64,000 nt of DNA from Erythrocercus mccallii (Eukaryota > Chordata > Aves > Passeriformes > Dicruridae). The DNA lies in contig VZRG01000451.1 in assembly GCA_013397435.1 (NCBI GenBank), positions 372,001-436,000 on the forward strand, in the 5' to 3' direction. Numbering within the stretch: the first letter of the stretch is position 1; each line of letters opens with the position of its first letter. Made by a program: the position numbers and the translations under genes. Under the pieces are notes generated by a model. The model was not told the DNA's origin and made no database searches. It saw only the letters and a list, made by a program, of their open reading frames with translations. Below, in pieces: positions 26,077-37,700 of this stretch.

Positions 26077-26253
26077 CTGAACTGTGAATTAAGCTGTAAA
26101 GGACTTTCTATGGAGTTGCGCTGGAAACTGGTGAGAGTTGCTGATGTATGGCCTCATTTGACTAGCCTGGCTCTGCCTTCAGAGGGTGGAAAGTATGAGA
26201 GGAAAACCCAAGGAGCTGTGGACTTCCCCTCTCACAGAAAGGACATTTTTCAG
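26077..26253 (+). other. Candidate exon (177 nt, both splice sites intact, open in one frame)
   Basis: The segment starts after a pyrimidine-rich acceptor ending CTTATCAG and stops at the donor TTTTCAG|GTAAGA, which is close to the U1 consensus. The 177 nt are exactly 59 codons and open from first to last base in frame 1. The only in-frame ATG is at 26110, giving 48 residues that begin MELRWKLVRV. GC content is visibly higher than in the flanks. I do not recognise the peptide, which has no signal sequence, membrane segment or known motif. A 59-codon segment has a few percent chance per frame of being open at this base composition, so coding status is unproven. It may be a coding or 5'-UTR exon of a large gene, a long non-coding RNA exon, or a decoy. 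Confidence 0.45.
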
Positions 26254-28216
26254 GTAAGATAAATTTTCCTATATTGCCCAATAAATCATCAGAAATGAAA
26301 CTCAGTGGTTTTATTCCTGGAACTATTTGTAAATCAGTTATTTTAACTATTCAACCAGCTCTGCTGACTATTTAGTTTCCTGATACTGCCATACCCTTAG
26401 GAAATTACAGGATACTGACCCAGTTTACACAGATGAAGTTAATTAATTCAAATACAACTCAAACAGGATAGTTGTACATGTCTGCCAAATAAATCTTAAC
26501 CAACTACCTTTCCAGCCCCTCCCTCACTAACCTCTACTCCCCATCCTTCTTCACTTCAGCCTGGAAAATAAGTTTTCCTGTCCATTATTTATTTTCTGTG
26601 GCTCAGCAGGCCTACATTTGGTATCCCACCTCAAACAGAAATCCGTTCAAACATTAACAATAGATCACACCAGTTCTCAGTCTGCAGCAAGGGCAAGACT
26701 GAAAGTAGAGAATCTGGGGATTACAATGTCCCCCAGAGTATAAAAGAAAAGAAAAAATAAGAAAAAATAGAAGTCATAGTCCTCTTTGATTAAAATACAT
26801 TGAAGGTGCCAAAAAATACTGTCTTGTCTTTCCCACTTTGCTAGTGCCCCCAAGATTCCCGCCCTGTGCATGTTAACTTGCTGCAGTTCTCAGCTTAACA
26901 GAGCCCTTCCTGCTAAGGCAGAGCAATGGCTGTGGGACCTGTAACCAGCCTTTTCTTGGTGTTCCTGTTTTCCAAGGCTTTGTCTTTCCCTATATGATCA
27001 GGGACATCTTTTCTCACCCTCTTTGTATCCACCTGGGCAGATCACTTGAGCCATTCAAAAAACCACACCTGAAATACAGAATTGCTCTGTGAGTTTTTCT
27101 GTTTATGAGCAGGTTCAGATGCATTCTCCAGTTTATTACAGATGAGCTTCTATTGCTCTTGGCTGGGGTGAAGTTATTTTCCTTCAGAGTGATAACACAC
27201 TCAAAGGATTAGGCTGTCTTGGATGATAACGGTAGTGTTTTGGGATTGCTTTATACAGAAAATTTTAATGTAATGTTCTACACAAATGCTCAGGTTTCAT
27301 ATTTACCCAGGTAATCAAGATAACGTCAGAAGGGGAATAAGGCTAACTTTAAATAGTAGGATGAGAACCACTTGTGCACTATCCACAGTCAAGTTTTACA
27401 TTAAAAGAAATAAGACTAGTGAGCTGTCTTGAAATAAAAATGCACATTTATTTTTGCAGACGTGAGATCATAATCTTAGTTTGAGTATGGGCATAATTGG
27501 GTTTCCTCATTAAAAAGGAAGATTTGATAAATTCCACAGCAGGACATAGAGAAATCAAAAGAAAACTATTGTTATTTTAGCCAGGCTTTTACATGCTAAA
27601 ATACAACACTGTTTTACAAAGCAGAAGGCTGTTCACATATTCACTTTAAGGTCTCTGTTGTAGGAATATGCTTGAACAAGGTGAGGCTAATCAAGCTAAT
27701 TACAGCAAACTGAGTATAATTTTCTCTTTGTTTTAGGGCATGTGTACACAAAAAATAACCTATGTGGATTTCACAGTAAAGGTTTATGATTAAGGAGCTT
27801 GTTTTGAAGTGATTAATTTGTATTTGTAAATAAATATTTTAATTCACAGATGATTTTATCCCTCAACAAACCTGCTAAAATAGAGTTGCTTAAAGGGCAC
27901 CTAAATGTACAAAGACTGAACAAAGGACTTTTAAAAGGTTTTAGATTTACTTTTTATTATTTTTAATGGTTGGTATCGCAAGCAAATTTAACTGTACCCT
28001 TTTAAGAAAACCACTTGTTTTAAAAAATAAAAACACATCAAAGAATATAGACTAATAAAAGCTCGTGTATCCATTTTTTTTCTCTGTGCCATAAAACTAG
28101 CTAACTTGATGATTATCTTGACAGAGAAAACTGCTTAGGTTTGATAATTAATAATAAAATGGTAGTGGGAGTAAAGGCATGTTTATGCAGGAATTGATAT
28201 TAGGAATCCTAAATTT
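26254..28216. other. Unique sequence with a possible conserved non-coding block
   Basis: No gene is supported. The part from about 27640 to 28000 reads like constrained DNA: TAATTACAG, GATTAATTTG, GTAAATAAATATT and AACAAAG words occur close together in complex, repeat-free sequence. These resemble homeodomain, forkhead and SOX sites. The rest is ordinary AT-rich DNA. Confidence 0.4.
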
Positions 28217-28966
28217 TGCAAGTGTAAAGTCCCGCACCTGGGTCAGGGCAACCCCGAGTATCAACACAGATGGGAGGATGAAGAGATTGAGAGCAGCCCT
28301 GCTGAGAAGGACTGGGATGTACTAGTGGATGAAAAGCTGGATTTGAGCCAGTAATGTGCACTTGTAGCTCACAATGCCAATTGTTTCCTGGGCTTCATCA
28401 AACCAGGGTGGCCAGCAGATCAAAGGAAGTGATTCTGCTCCTCTACTCTGACCTCCTGAGAACTCACCTGGAGAGCTGCATCCAGCTCTGGGGTCCTCAG
28501 CACAGGAAGGACATGGACCTGTTGGAGTGAGTCTGGGAGAAAGCCATGAAGACAATCAGAGGGCTGGAGCACCTGTCCTATGAAGGCTGAGAGAGTTAAG
28601 GCTGTTCAGCCTGGAGAAGAAAAGGCTCTGAGAAGACCTTATACCAGCCTCCCAGCAGCTAAAAGGGGTTTACAAGAAAGGTGGGGATAAGCTTTCTGGT
28701 AGGGCCTGTTGCAATAGGACAAGGAGTAGTGGTTTTAAACTAACTGAGGTAGATTTGGACTAGGTTTAAGGAAGAATTTTTTTTACAATGAGGAGGGTGA
28801 AACACAAGAATGGGTTGCTCAGAGAGGCAGTAGATGCCACATCCCTGAATACATTCAAGGCCACGTTGGACAGGACTCTGAACAACCTGGTCTAGAGCTC
28901 ATGGCAGAGGGTTGGACTAGAACCTTTAAAGGTTCCTCCCAGCCCAAATTATCCCATGATTCTATT
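28217..28966 (+). mobile_element. CR1 LINE, 5'-truncated copy with intact 3' end
   Basis: This is the clearest repeat in the window. Typical CR1 words appear in the right order: a TCCCGCACCTGGGTCAGGG-type start, GGGCTGGAGCACCTGTCC near 28561, TTCAGCCTGGAGAAGA near 28607, AGGACAAGGAGTAG near 28717 and GGTTGGACTAGAACC near 28911. It ends in the CR1 terminal octamer region (ATGATTCTATT). The length of about 750 bp is usual, because CR1 copies truncate at the 5' side during target-primed reverse transcription. The residual frame keeps VDEKLDLSQ and is then stopped. A short stretch is missing after GTCTAGAG near 28895 relative to my memory of the consensus. Divergence is moderate, so it is not a recent insertion. 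There is no poly(A) tail, as expected for CR1. Confidence 0.95.
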
Positions 28967-31900
28967 AAACTTTGTCTATTGATCTATATCATAAGACACT
29001 ATAATCTGAGAAAAGACATTAATCTATGCACATTTTTATATATGTATTTCTGCTCCTAAATTATCTCTTATTTTTATTACAAGGGGATGTAAGTTCCAGA
29101 TGTTGATTTCCCTGTCCTTCAAATACCATCCCAAAACTGGCCATTAGGCTTACACAAGGTCAGCAACATTAGGCAGGAGGATGCTGTGAGATCATAGTGT
29201 CTCATAGTGCCTCTGCCCTGCCATCTGTCTGGGTCCATCTGCTGCCTCTAAATTGCAAACTTGTTAGAATGGGAATGTGACTCTTATTCGTTGTTGCAAA
29301 TTTCTCTTCCTTAGCCTTGCCTGGACTGCAAGCACAATAGTAATACTAATGACAATAATAAAAAGTGAAATGTTGCTGCTGTGTGTCTGCGAGTATTCAT
29401 GGATTTTTTTTATCTTCCTAAGTGGGGAGAGAGCACATATTTTATCAAGTGAAGTCAACTAATCTTCTGTTTTCACAGAACAGTTATTCTTCTTTTAATG
29501 CACCTGGAAACTAGCCCACGGCTCCCACTGATGAGGGGAACCACTTAGCTGATTCCCCCGTGAAATGTGTTGCTGGAGTGCTTCACGCAAAACCACAAAT
29601 TTTGGCTTCAGTGTGCCCTCCATAACAAACACTGGCTGGCTGCTGGGAGAGGTGCTGCTCCACCTGTTCCAGGGGGCAGGTACCCTGGGGGCAAGTCAGG
29701 GAGCAGAAGAGATGCAGGAGAAAGGAGGTGAGCTCCAGTGTGTGTGCTGGATGTGGCAGAGACTCTAAAAATGATAGCTGTAAATTGATTTCACTCAAGG
29801 CAATAAAATGATGACAGTTGATATCCACAGGGATTTATCTTTTTGGCTTAATTTTGGTCTTAAATAAGGGATAATGCAGAACAATGACGGAATTGTGCTG
29901 TTTGTAACTGAGGAAGAATTTTCTTTCCCTGCAAGATCTATGTGGTGTCACAGACTTTGCATAATTTTACAGTTATGCCCTTAATACCTCTAAACTTTAG
30001 TATAAATTTATTTGTACATGTTTTATACTATACTAACATAAACATATGTATACATACATAAGCATAATCATATAAAAATACAAAAATGAAGGTTTTGATA
30101 CACATGCTTTGATAATTAGAACACTTTTGTTCTAATTTTGCCTTTGCTATTCATCACTGATCAATGTGTTTAGCAAAGGCAGGTCACTAGAGAGGGGAAG
30201 ATCACATTGCAAATCAACAAGTCTTCTCCTCCCTTCACTCTGTAGTTTTCCTCAGTAATGACACTTGCAATGCCATCGAGCCATATACAATTCTTGACAG
30301 GTCTGTGCCTGTTACCTATGGAGATTTGCAGCCTATATACTGTTGGGAGGAAACTTTACCATGAGACATGAATACCATGCTAGGAAGAAATCAAGAGCTA
30401 AATTTCTCTTTGATTTGCAAATGTATTTTACACCAGAAGAAGCATCAATTACTCTCCAATCTCTGTAGGTGAGAAGATTGCAAATGCGTTTCCTTGCCTG
30501 AGAAACTATCATGCCAGTCCATTTAGGGGAAAGAGTTATACATTCTATAGCTCTTAAAACTAACTGCCACAATTTCAGTTTTTGACTGTGGATATTTTCA
30601 AGGTGTTTAGAAGGTTATGGAGTGAAATTTGTTGATAAAAACTAGTAAATAATTCCAAATAATGCTGGGTGAAAGAAGCGGTCAGGTACCACCAGCAAGA
30701 AGAAAAAGATTTGAGATTAGTTTAATTAATTTCTAGTGCAGATGATATGTCAATCCGGGTACAGTTCTCAAAGCGTAAACCCATTCTGTTTGTCACTCTT
30801 TCCAAATACAGACAGATAAGTGAAAATAATATATACTGTTGATACAGAAAATCTCACAGACCACAAAGTACAGACTTAATCTTGGCAGAAGAGAAGCACC
30901 CTTATTCTTTAATAATTATTATTTTTTTTCTAAGAAAAGGTAATTTTTCATACTGATTTTACTGTTCTCAAATGTACTGACATGCACAACTTGAAGCCAA
31001 ACTGAGGGAAAGGAGAATGACTATGTAACAAAAAATAGAAGCCCACCTATTAACTCATCCCTGCTGGGCTGCTAGATTGGGAATGAAATCTCCACAGCAA
31101 GAGCTGTCTCATTGAATCCTACTGGCCACAGGAGAGATTGCTGAATCCCTTTCCCTCCACAAAAATCCATCTTTGCCTTAAATGTTGATGGTTAACTGAA
31201 ATCCATGCATTCCCTCTTGCAAGTCCAGGTTTGTCTGCCTCCCTGGGGAAGTTCCTAGATTGCTTCCAGCTCCTGAAGCAAAGTGATTTACCTACTGCAG
31301 AACAGGAGCTTGGGAGCCCTGAAGCTGTCTGAAACCAGGAGAGGGATTTCAGGTGGTGTGCTGTGTGAGCCAGAGCCCAGATGGAGAATGCCATCAGTAG
31401 CTGGTGTTGCACAAGGCTTCTGCCGCTCTCTGGTAATGAGTGGCACTGGGTCACCCCAGTGACTCCTGAGCTGGAGGTGTGGAAGCCTACTGTAGTAGGT
31501 GCTGCAAGCTGGACTGTGCAGGTACAAAAAGAAATGAGAAGAAAACCTGTCCATAGAAAAAAAAGAGTGTGGTACTATTCCTAGAGTCCTCTGGCTACTG
31601 ATCTGCTAAAAAAAGATTTGTTCAAATAAACTTCTATATAATTTTAATTAATTCTTTTTGAATCTTTACCAGCAGTGAAAATTAAATTGTATTAGTGAAA
31701 CCACCTTCAGGCCAGGAGGCTTCCTCTAATTTGCATCCTGGTTCACAGAACCTTGGAAAAGAATGTTGACTTCCTCAATTCACTTTTTTCTCCCCAATAT
31801 TTATGGAAATAAGTATTTTATTTTTCTTAGAGAAGGGAGAAATAATGATAAGTGACATTCCTCATCCTTAACAGATCTATCTTTAGGGCTGGTATGGTCC

Positions 31901-33279
31901 ATATCGTTATAGAAAAGCTTCCTGGTTTCTAAACAAAACAGGCATAGGAGGCAGGAAAGAAAGGGCTGCTACTAATAAGACCTTATAGATGTAAAATAGT
32001 TTTAGAAAGCATATGCTAAGTTTATTCCAACTTTAATTGGATTCAGAGTTCTAGAGCAATTTCACTGTACTTATTTCAATGTTAACAAAAAAATTTCTTA
32101 TGAACATTTGTATGTTCCAGAACAATATCTATTGCAAAGTGTCTCAAGGTGACATGTTAAGGCTTTGCACCTCTACTCAGCTTGTGTTAAAGTTCATATC
32201 TTATTTTATAATTTTATGAAGCACAAATCTATTTTCTACACTGCACGCGGTGTCAAATATGGAAGAAAAAATGCTGGGTGAATTTACAGCCACTGGATAT
32301 CATTGTTGTTCTTTTAAACTACAAAAAACAAATTAAAACAAACTTTACAAAATTTTGAAGTTAAAAGTTTAGAGATTGGGACTTGAGAATAAATATTTTC
32401 TGACCTTTTCTATATTTCCATATTTTTATTTTAAATGGCTTTAAAAACATATTCACCTAAAATAGTAAAATGTGTTAATATTAATGCATTTCATGATGCC
32501 AAATGAACTACATAGACACTTCATCACAGCAGTTTAACTTCTATTCTCTTTAGAAGTTCAATCAGTCACTGCAAATTTCAATGCAGGTAGTTAACAGAAC
32601 GTGATGATCTGGATTATATGATGAATGTGTAAAAGTAGATGTAGTCTTCAATACTTCAATACTTTTACATGACTCAAATCTTACTTGTGAAAGTCTATGT
32701 ATTGACCGCGAACAACCAAATGCAGATTTCAGATAGCTCTTTTCATACCATCGTCTGAAAACAAAGTACTAATAAAAGTCAGTAACAGATACCAGGAGAC
32801 AAATCTATTCCCTTGCTCATTTCTGAGAGTCATTCTGCAAAGTGTTAGAACCTGACTCAGAGGAAGAGATACACTTGTTGTGGGTAGAACTGTGCGTGGA
32901 AACAAACGAGTAATGGAATAACTACTGAATGGAGATGGGTGTGGAAAGGCTGAGTCCTCTGCTGAGCAGAAGTCTCCCATCTCCCATTTTCTGTTGTGGG
33001 CTCCCAGGTAAGTCACAGGTCTCAGTGAGACTCCTTTGCAGGGGCTCTTCAGTTTCACGGTGGTCTATGAGAAAAGATTTCTTCTCAGTGCTTCCCTACA
33101 GTCCCTCCACCCCCTCACTGTACATCTGCCCAGCACCTGGCCCGGAACTTGGAGGGATTCTTAATTTCATTCTGTGTGCACACTTATTACCCTCATAAGA
33201 AAGTAAGGCTGAACTAGACTCTGTGTACAGTGGGTGGGTTTGAACACAGCTGTGCAGCAGACCACTTGTTCTCTTCCTG
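28967..33279. other. Unique sequence, some GC-richer patches, no supported gene
   Basis: GC content rises at about 29500-29760 and 31060-31540. Overlapping open frames of up to 111 codons on both strands simply reflect fewer stop codons there; none shows a known motif. A consensus donor (CTCCCAG|GTAAGT, end at 33007) lies at the right edge without a convincing upstream acceptor. It could end a first exon. The rest is featureless AT-rich DNA. Confidence 0.45.
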
Positions 33280-33850
33280 CTTTGTGAGAACGATGCTGTT
33301 TAAAATATCCAGTCATCTTTCGGCGTCAAGGGATTTGGGAATGAAATTATATCAAACAAAAAACGAGGGCAAACCCATCTCGCTTTGCTTCTGCGGAAGT
33401 CACTGCTTTTACCTGCAGCGTTAGCATTGCTCTGAACTACTGCCTGAGGCCAGCGCCCTCTGCTGCAGCGAAGTCGTGAGCATGACTTGTTAGCAGAAAT
33501 CTAGAGACATGAAGCAGTGATGTCACCGGAAAAGAAGCAGCAGGGGTCTAGCTGATCAACTGCAGTCAGGCTTGCTATTGACGGATGGATGGGCTGCCTT
33601 CCTCAGCTCTGCGCTGCAATGGCTGAAATTGGAGGCTCTGATGCGAGGAGGACCGAGGAAGTGCTGCTAATCTCTCTTAATACAGCTGCAGAGTAACATT
33701 TGGATTTGAATATCCAGGTGGCATAACTGGAAGCTTCATGGTGGAGTTATAGCAGCTCTGTTACCAGAGGGCTTCGTTGTTGTGCTTATTGTATTTTCAA
33801 GCTGGCAGAGTTAGCAGAGAAGAAGAGCTGTGTGTATTCCTCTCTGCATT
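33280..33850 (+). promoter_or_regulatory. CpG-enriched promoter- or enhancer-like region
   Basis: About 15 CpG dinucleotides fall between 33289 and 33655, against very few in most of the window. The stretch also carries a CTCF-like motif (listed separately), a CRE-like TGATGTCAC directly joined to an ETS-like CCGGAAA near 33518, and GC-rich, CTG-rich sequence up to 33720. Two short open frames start at ATGs near 33587 (13 codons, ending TGA) and 33619 (25 codons, ending TAA); such short frames are common in 5' UTRs. No TATA box is obvious. Strand is uncertain: a possible plus-strand donor at 33717 is weak, while a minus-strand donor CTGCAG|GTAAAA (exon end at 33413) is better. I cannot name the gene it would serve. 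Confidence 0.45.
33453..33466 (-). promoter_or_regulatory. CTCF-like binding motif
   Basis: Read on the minus strand the 14 bases are GCAGCAGAGGGCGC. They match 13 of 14 positions of the core CTCF consensus CCASYAGRKGGCRS, including the AGAGGGCGC core. CTCF marks insulators and loop anchors, and its sites often sit beside promoters. The CpG-rich setting supports a real site. A motif alone does not prove occupancy. Confidence 0.55.
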
Positions 33851-34650
33851 GTGGATGCTTAGGTTGCAGTAAAAGTTCAGAGTTAGCCTTTAGTAGAAAG
33901 AAGTACAATGGTATCACTCTTTTGAAGTATTAATAGGAGTGCAGATGTGGCAGTGTGGACAGACTTGGGCCAGCTATTGTCATCCAGTACAACCCTTCCG
34001 AAGCTGCAAGAAGCTCTGAGATTATTCTTCAGGACAGGATGGTTCTCCATCATCCCCAGCATATGACTGATCTCTGACAAAGCCCCAAAGTCAGTCCAGT
34101 GTACACCTATGGTTCCGAAATCGAGGGAGAAATAGTCCATCTGGATTCTGTGGCAGGTCCCATATGTCTGCAAGCTTGCAGTGGCAATACCATAACTGCA
34201 CTTTTTTTTGGTCTGGTCTTTATCTCTCAGTGGGGGTTAGGTGTGTAGATACCTTTGAGGATTTGGGGCCAAGATCTTATCTCCGTGTATGTGCCACTAG
34301 AACACAGACAGAAAATTTTGCCTCCTCTGGTGTGGAGTTAAATTATTTCTGTAAAACCTGGAAAAGGGCAGGAATTTCCCAGAATTGAAAACCTCTCTGT
34401 TGAAAAGAGCAGTTTACCATGAAAATTTGTGGGCAAAAAAAAAGATATCTGCAACAAAATAATTGATACTCTAGTAACTGATTGTGCTTCCAATCCAATG
34501 TGCAGTTGACATGACCTGAACATCCTCAGTCACCAGAGGAAGGTTCAGAACACAGGCTGGGGTCATAACAGGGGCCCAACCTTGGTGCTTCTTGTCCTAG
34601 GGAAGTGCCCCACCCAATCAGCCACTTAAATAAGGATGCTGTGGGCTTAC
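33851..34650. other. Unique sequence between promoter-like patch and exon-like segment
   Basis: No gene is supported. A CCAATCAG box near 34613 followed about 9 bp later by a TTAAATAAGG stretch resembles a CCAAT/TATA promoter pair on the plus strand. The elements are too close together for a standard core promoter, so this is probably coincidence. Confidence 0.35.
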
Positions 34651-34713
34651 CTGTTCAGCCTGATGGGCTTTATCTTTCTCCCTCTCTCATCTTTGGTAGG
34701 TCTTGGGTTCATT
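34651..34713 (-). other. Candidate small exon (63 nt, minus strand)
   Basis: On the minus strand a pyrimidine-rich acceptor (TTTCTCCCATTATGCCTCAG) is followed by 63 nt and a consensus donor, GAACAG|GTAAGC. The segment is open in one frame, starting with an ATG one base after the acceptor (MNPRPTKDERGRKIKPIRLN, basic). The longer open frame around it runs to 34859 and ends right at the donor. No family is recognised. A 63-nt open segment is common by chance, so the evidence is the splice-site pair. A minus-strand transcript would run toward the CpG-rich region at 33.4 kb. Confidence 0.25.
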
Positions 34714-37700
34714 CTGAGGCATAATGGGAGAAACAAGATCTCAAAAACTTTCGTGGGACAGGAAAACCACTTCCTACCCAGTTCTATTTCTGCTTCCAAA
34801 ATTCTGTTTGGCAGTAGTTTCAGTGAACTCATTCTTCCTTTGAGTGCCATATGATCCACAGTTGTTTTCTAAATCACCAAAAGCCATTGACAGGCTGTGT
34901 GGTTTTGATTTAGGACAAAGATGTTCTTTTAAAGAAATCATTAACTCAAAATAAAGGGGGGGAAAAAATCCATGTTTACCTTAGTCTTTGCTTACAAAAA
35001 TTTTATGAAAGTGAAACCCACTTATATCTGCACTATTTATAGATGTAAAAGAAGACTAAATGGAATTGTGCTTATCTCAAATTAGAGAGCCAGCATTGAA
35101 CTGAAATGAGATGCATAATATGCATATATATTAATGTATAAATAATATGCATATCTGAATAATGTAGAAATATTTCAGCAGTGTGCATGCATAAACAGGC
35201 CTGCAGATATGTATGGAAAACAAATACAAATATATATGTATATATAATTTTTAAATTAAATTTAATTAAAAAATAAATTAGAAGCATTTCTTGGTTCAAA
35301 TGTTCTGTGAAAAGAATATACAACTCCACTATTGTGTTTTGTAGTAATTTTGAACTTTCCAAGTTTTGTCTCCTTTTTCAATATTTAACCAATTATTTAC
35401 CCCCCAGATGTTAGATTACTTTTTTTCTCAACGATCAAAGATACTATATTGCTGAAATACCCACAACTTTACAAGGCAAAATAAGGAAGAAGATGAAATG
35501 CTACAAGCACTTACTAAAAGAATAGTATTTCCCCCTGGGTCAAATGACATTATCCAAACATTTTAGGCAGGCAACAATACAGATCACATCTTCAAACTGA
35601 TCTCGGTTTTCTTCTGATAAAAAAAAAATTTAAAAAAATTGCAGTTTTGTCAAGTGATGATTGGAATTTAGGCAACCTCAAGACATTGTGTGTTTGCTGA
35701 CTTGAAAGCTCATTCATAAATATCCCAGTGTGAATTCCTGGATAGCAAAATGCCACTAGTAACTAATGAGGAATTCACCATTTGTCACTGTCTTTTTAGG
35801 CAGTAACTTGGGGACAGATAGAAAGGATTGCTGTCTACTTCATCAAGAAAGCAAAGAGGAAGTGAGAAACATGGCAGCAGATGGCCTAAAAGATCCTACT
35901 GTGCCTCTGGTCACCTGCTGGGAATTGTTCCTGTGGCGTTAGTGGCAGTTCCTGACCATAAACACTTGGAGGAATTTTTGGCTGCTATAGTAATAACCAC
36001 TGTACCCATTTACATCTGTTTGGATGCTCCTAGTCTAGAAAATTTAGATTACTGCTTCGTTTTCAAATAATGTAATAGGAAAATAGATTAGGGAAAGATT
36101 TATCAAATACAAAGACAGTTATAGATCCTGACAGATATTTGTTCAATTTGTTCTTTGAAACTTCAGTGGAGTAAGTGCCTCACCTCCCTCAGGGCTTTCT
36201 TCAGTGGTCATATGGTTGATACAGGCACAGGGAACAGTTGATTTCTCTCCTCTTTGTACCTAGATTTTATGTTTCTGTGTATCTAGTTTATGTATCTCAA
36301 GACTTTTGGTAATTTTCTCTTAGTCTTTGCTTTCTAAATTAAACTACTCTGACTTCACCAGGAGCAGTTTCTCACAGGCTGCAGTTCTCATATCTCTGAC
36401 TTTTCCTGTCCCTCAACATTTTCATCAACTGGTCTACACATACAGAGAAGACTCTTCAGGTGAATGAGACATTAGGTACAGATGGGACCCCTAATGAGAT
36501 ACAGGCAGCCAAAGAAAACAAAGCAGTAGTACCAGAAATTGTGCAGCTTGCAAATGACACTCTGTACACATAAATACGATACTTATCTTTTTCTCAGCAT
36601 CACAAGGTTGGTGACTTGGGTTGCCTGGTTATCTACTATAACCACGAGGTGCTTTTCAGCAGAACTCTTGCACAGCCAGTAATTCCTAAGATAGTTTATG
36701 GAATTGATTATTCCTGCATATGTGAAAATGCTTGCATTCAAGTTGAATCTGCTCATTCCAAATAATTTCTTCAGTTTTCTATATTTCAGTTGAAATCTTA
36801 TATTTTTAACCTACCCTGTATAAAACAATAATAAGCTTGTTTTTATTTTATTATCCACAGCCTTGGCCAATATACCTCTAGAACTTCCTTCCAGTCTGAT
36901 AGTAAAATGATGATAAATGTACTTCTAATACCATTTTCAGATTGATTCAATGAATCTGTAGTACCTTCCATGTTTCCAAAGCACTCTCACATGGAATCAC
37001 TGAGGTGAATGAGTTGTCAGAAAAGTGAAAGTGTGGTGAGGATGTTGGTATGTATTCCTATCTTAACTAAATCAAAGTGGTATGATGATGAGCTTGGGTT
37101 TTGAACCAGGAGAACCCTTCTCATTTTGCTATAAATGTGGAGAGTCTTCCTACTAGGCCCTTTTTGGATCAATACATCGGATTTTGTTGGATTCCTCCCT
37201 TTCTTCCCTCATATCCTCTGGCAGAAAATTGTTATATGGGAACTGTCAGTCTTAAATTCAGTCAGTTTTCACTAGAGGACTCTACTTTCTGTTAGGTGAT
37301 AGCCTTTTCAAACCGCCTAAAATATTACATGAATATATATAATTACCTAAATGCTCAAAGCACTGAATTCAAAGTTTTTGTCTTTACATTTAAGAATAAG
37401 AAATTATCTTGCAGTTATTTATGTTGAGCTACTAAAATCGAAATTTTCCAGGTTTGAGAGGTTTCAGACAGTGAGATCTTTAATTGTGCAAGTTTGTGTG
37501 ACTTTATGACGGATTTTTAGTTACTCATTCAATCCAGGAGTTCTTCCCATCCTCCAGCTCTGGTCAACTGACCACATAATATACAGGCAAGGAATCAGCT
37601 TAAAGCAATCAGCTTTAAAAAAAAATAGACTATATCTGTGCACATAAAACCAGACTAATTATTTTCCCCATAGATACAGCAATACAAAGTGCTGCAATAT

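Noticed and set aside
31119..31584. Overlapping frames of 67-111 codons on both strands at about 31.1-31.6 kb, possibly an exon cluster
   Set aside because: Frames overlap on opposite strands because local GC is higher. There is no consensus splice-site pair and no motif.
34600..34640. CCAAT box plus TATA-like pair as a core promoter
   Set aside because: The spacing is too short for a standard promoter and the sequence downstream gives no first exon.
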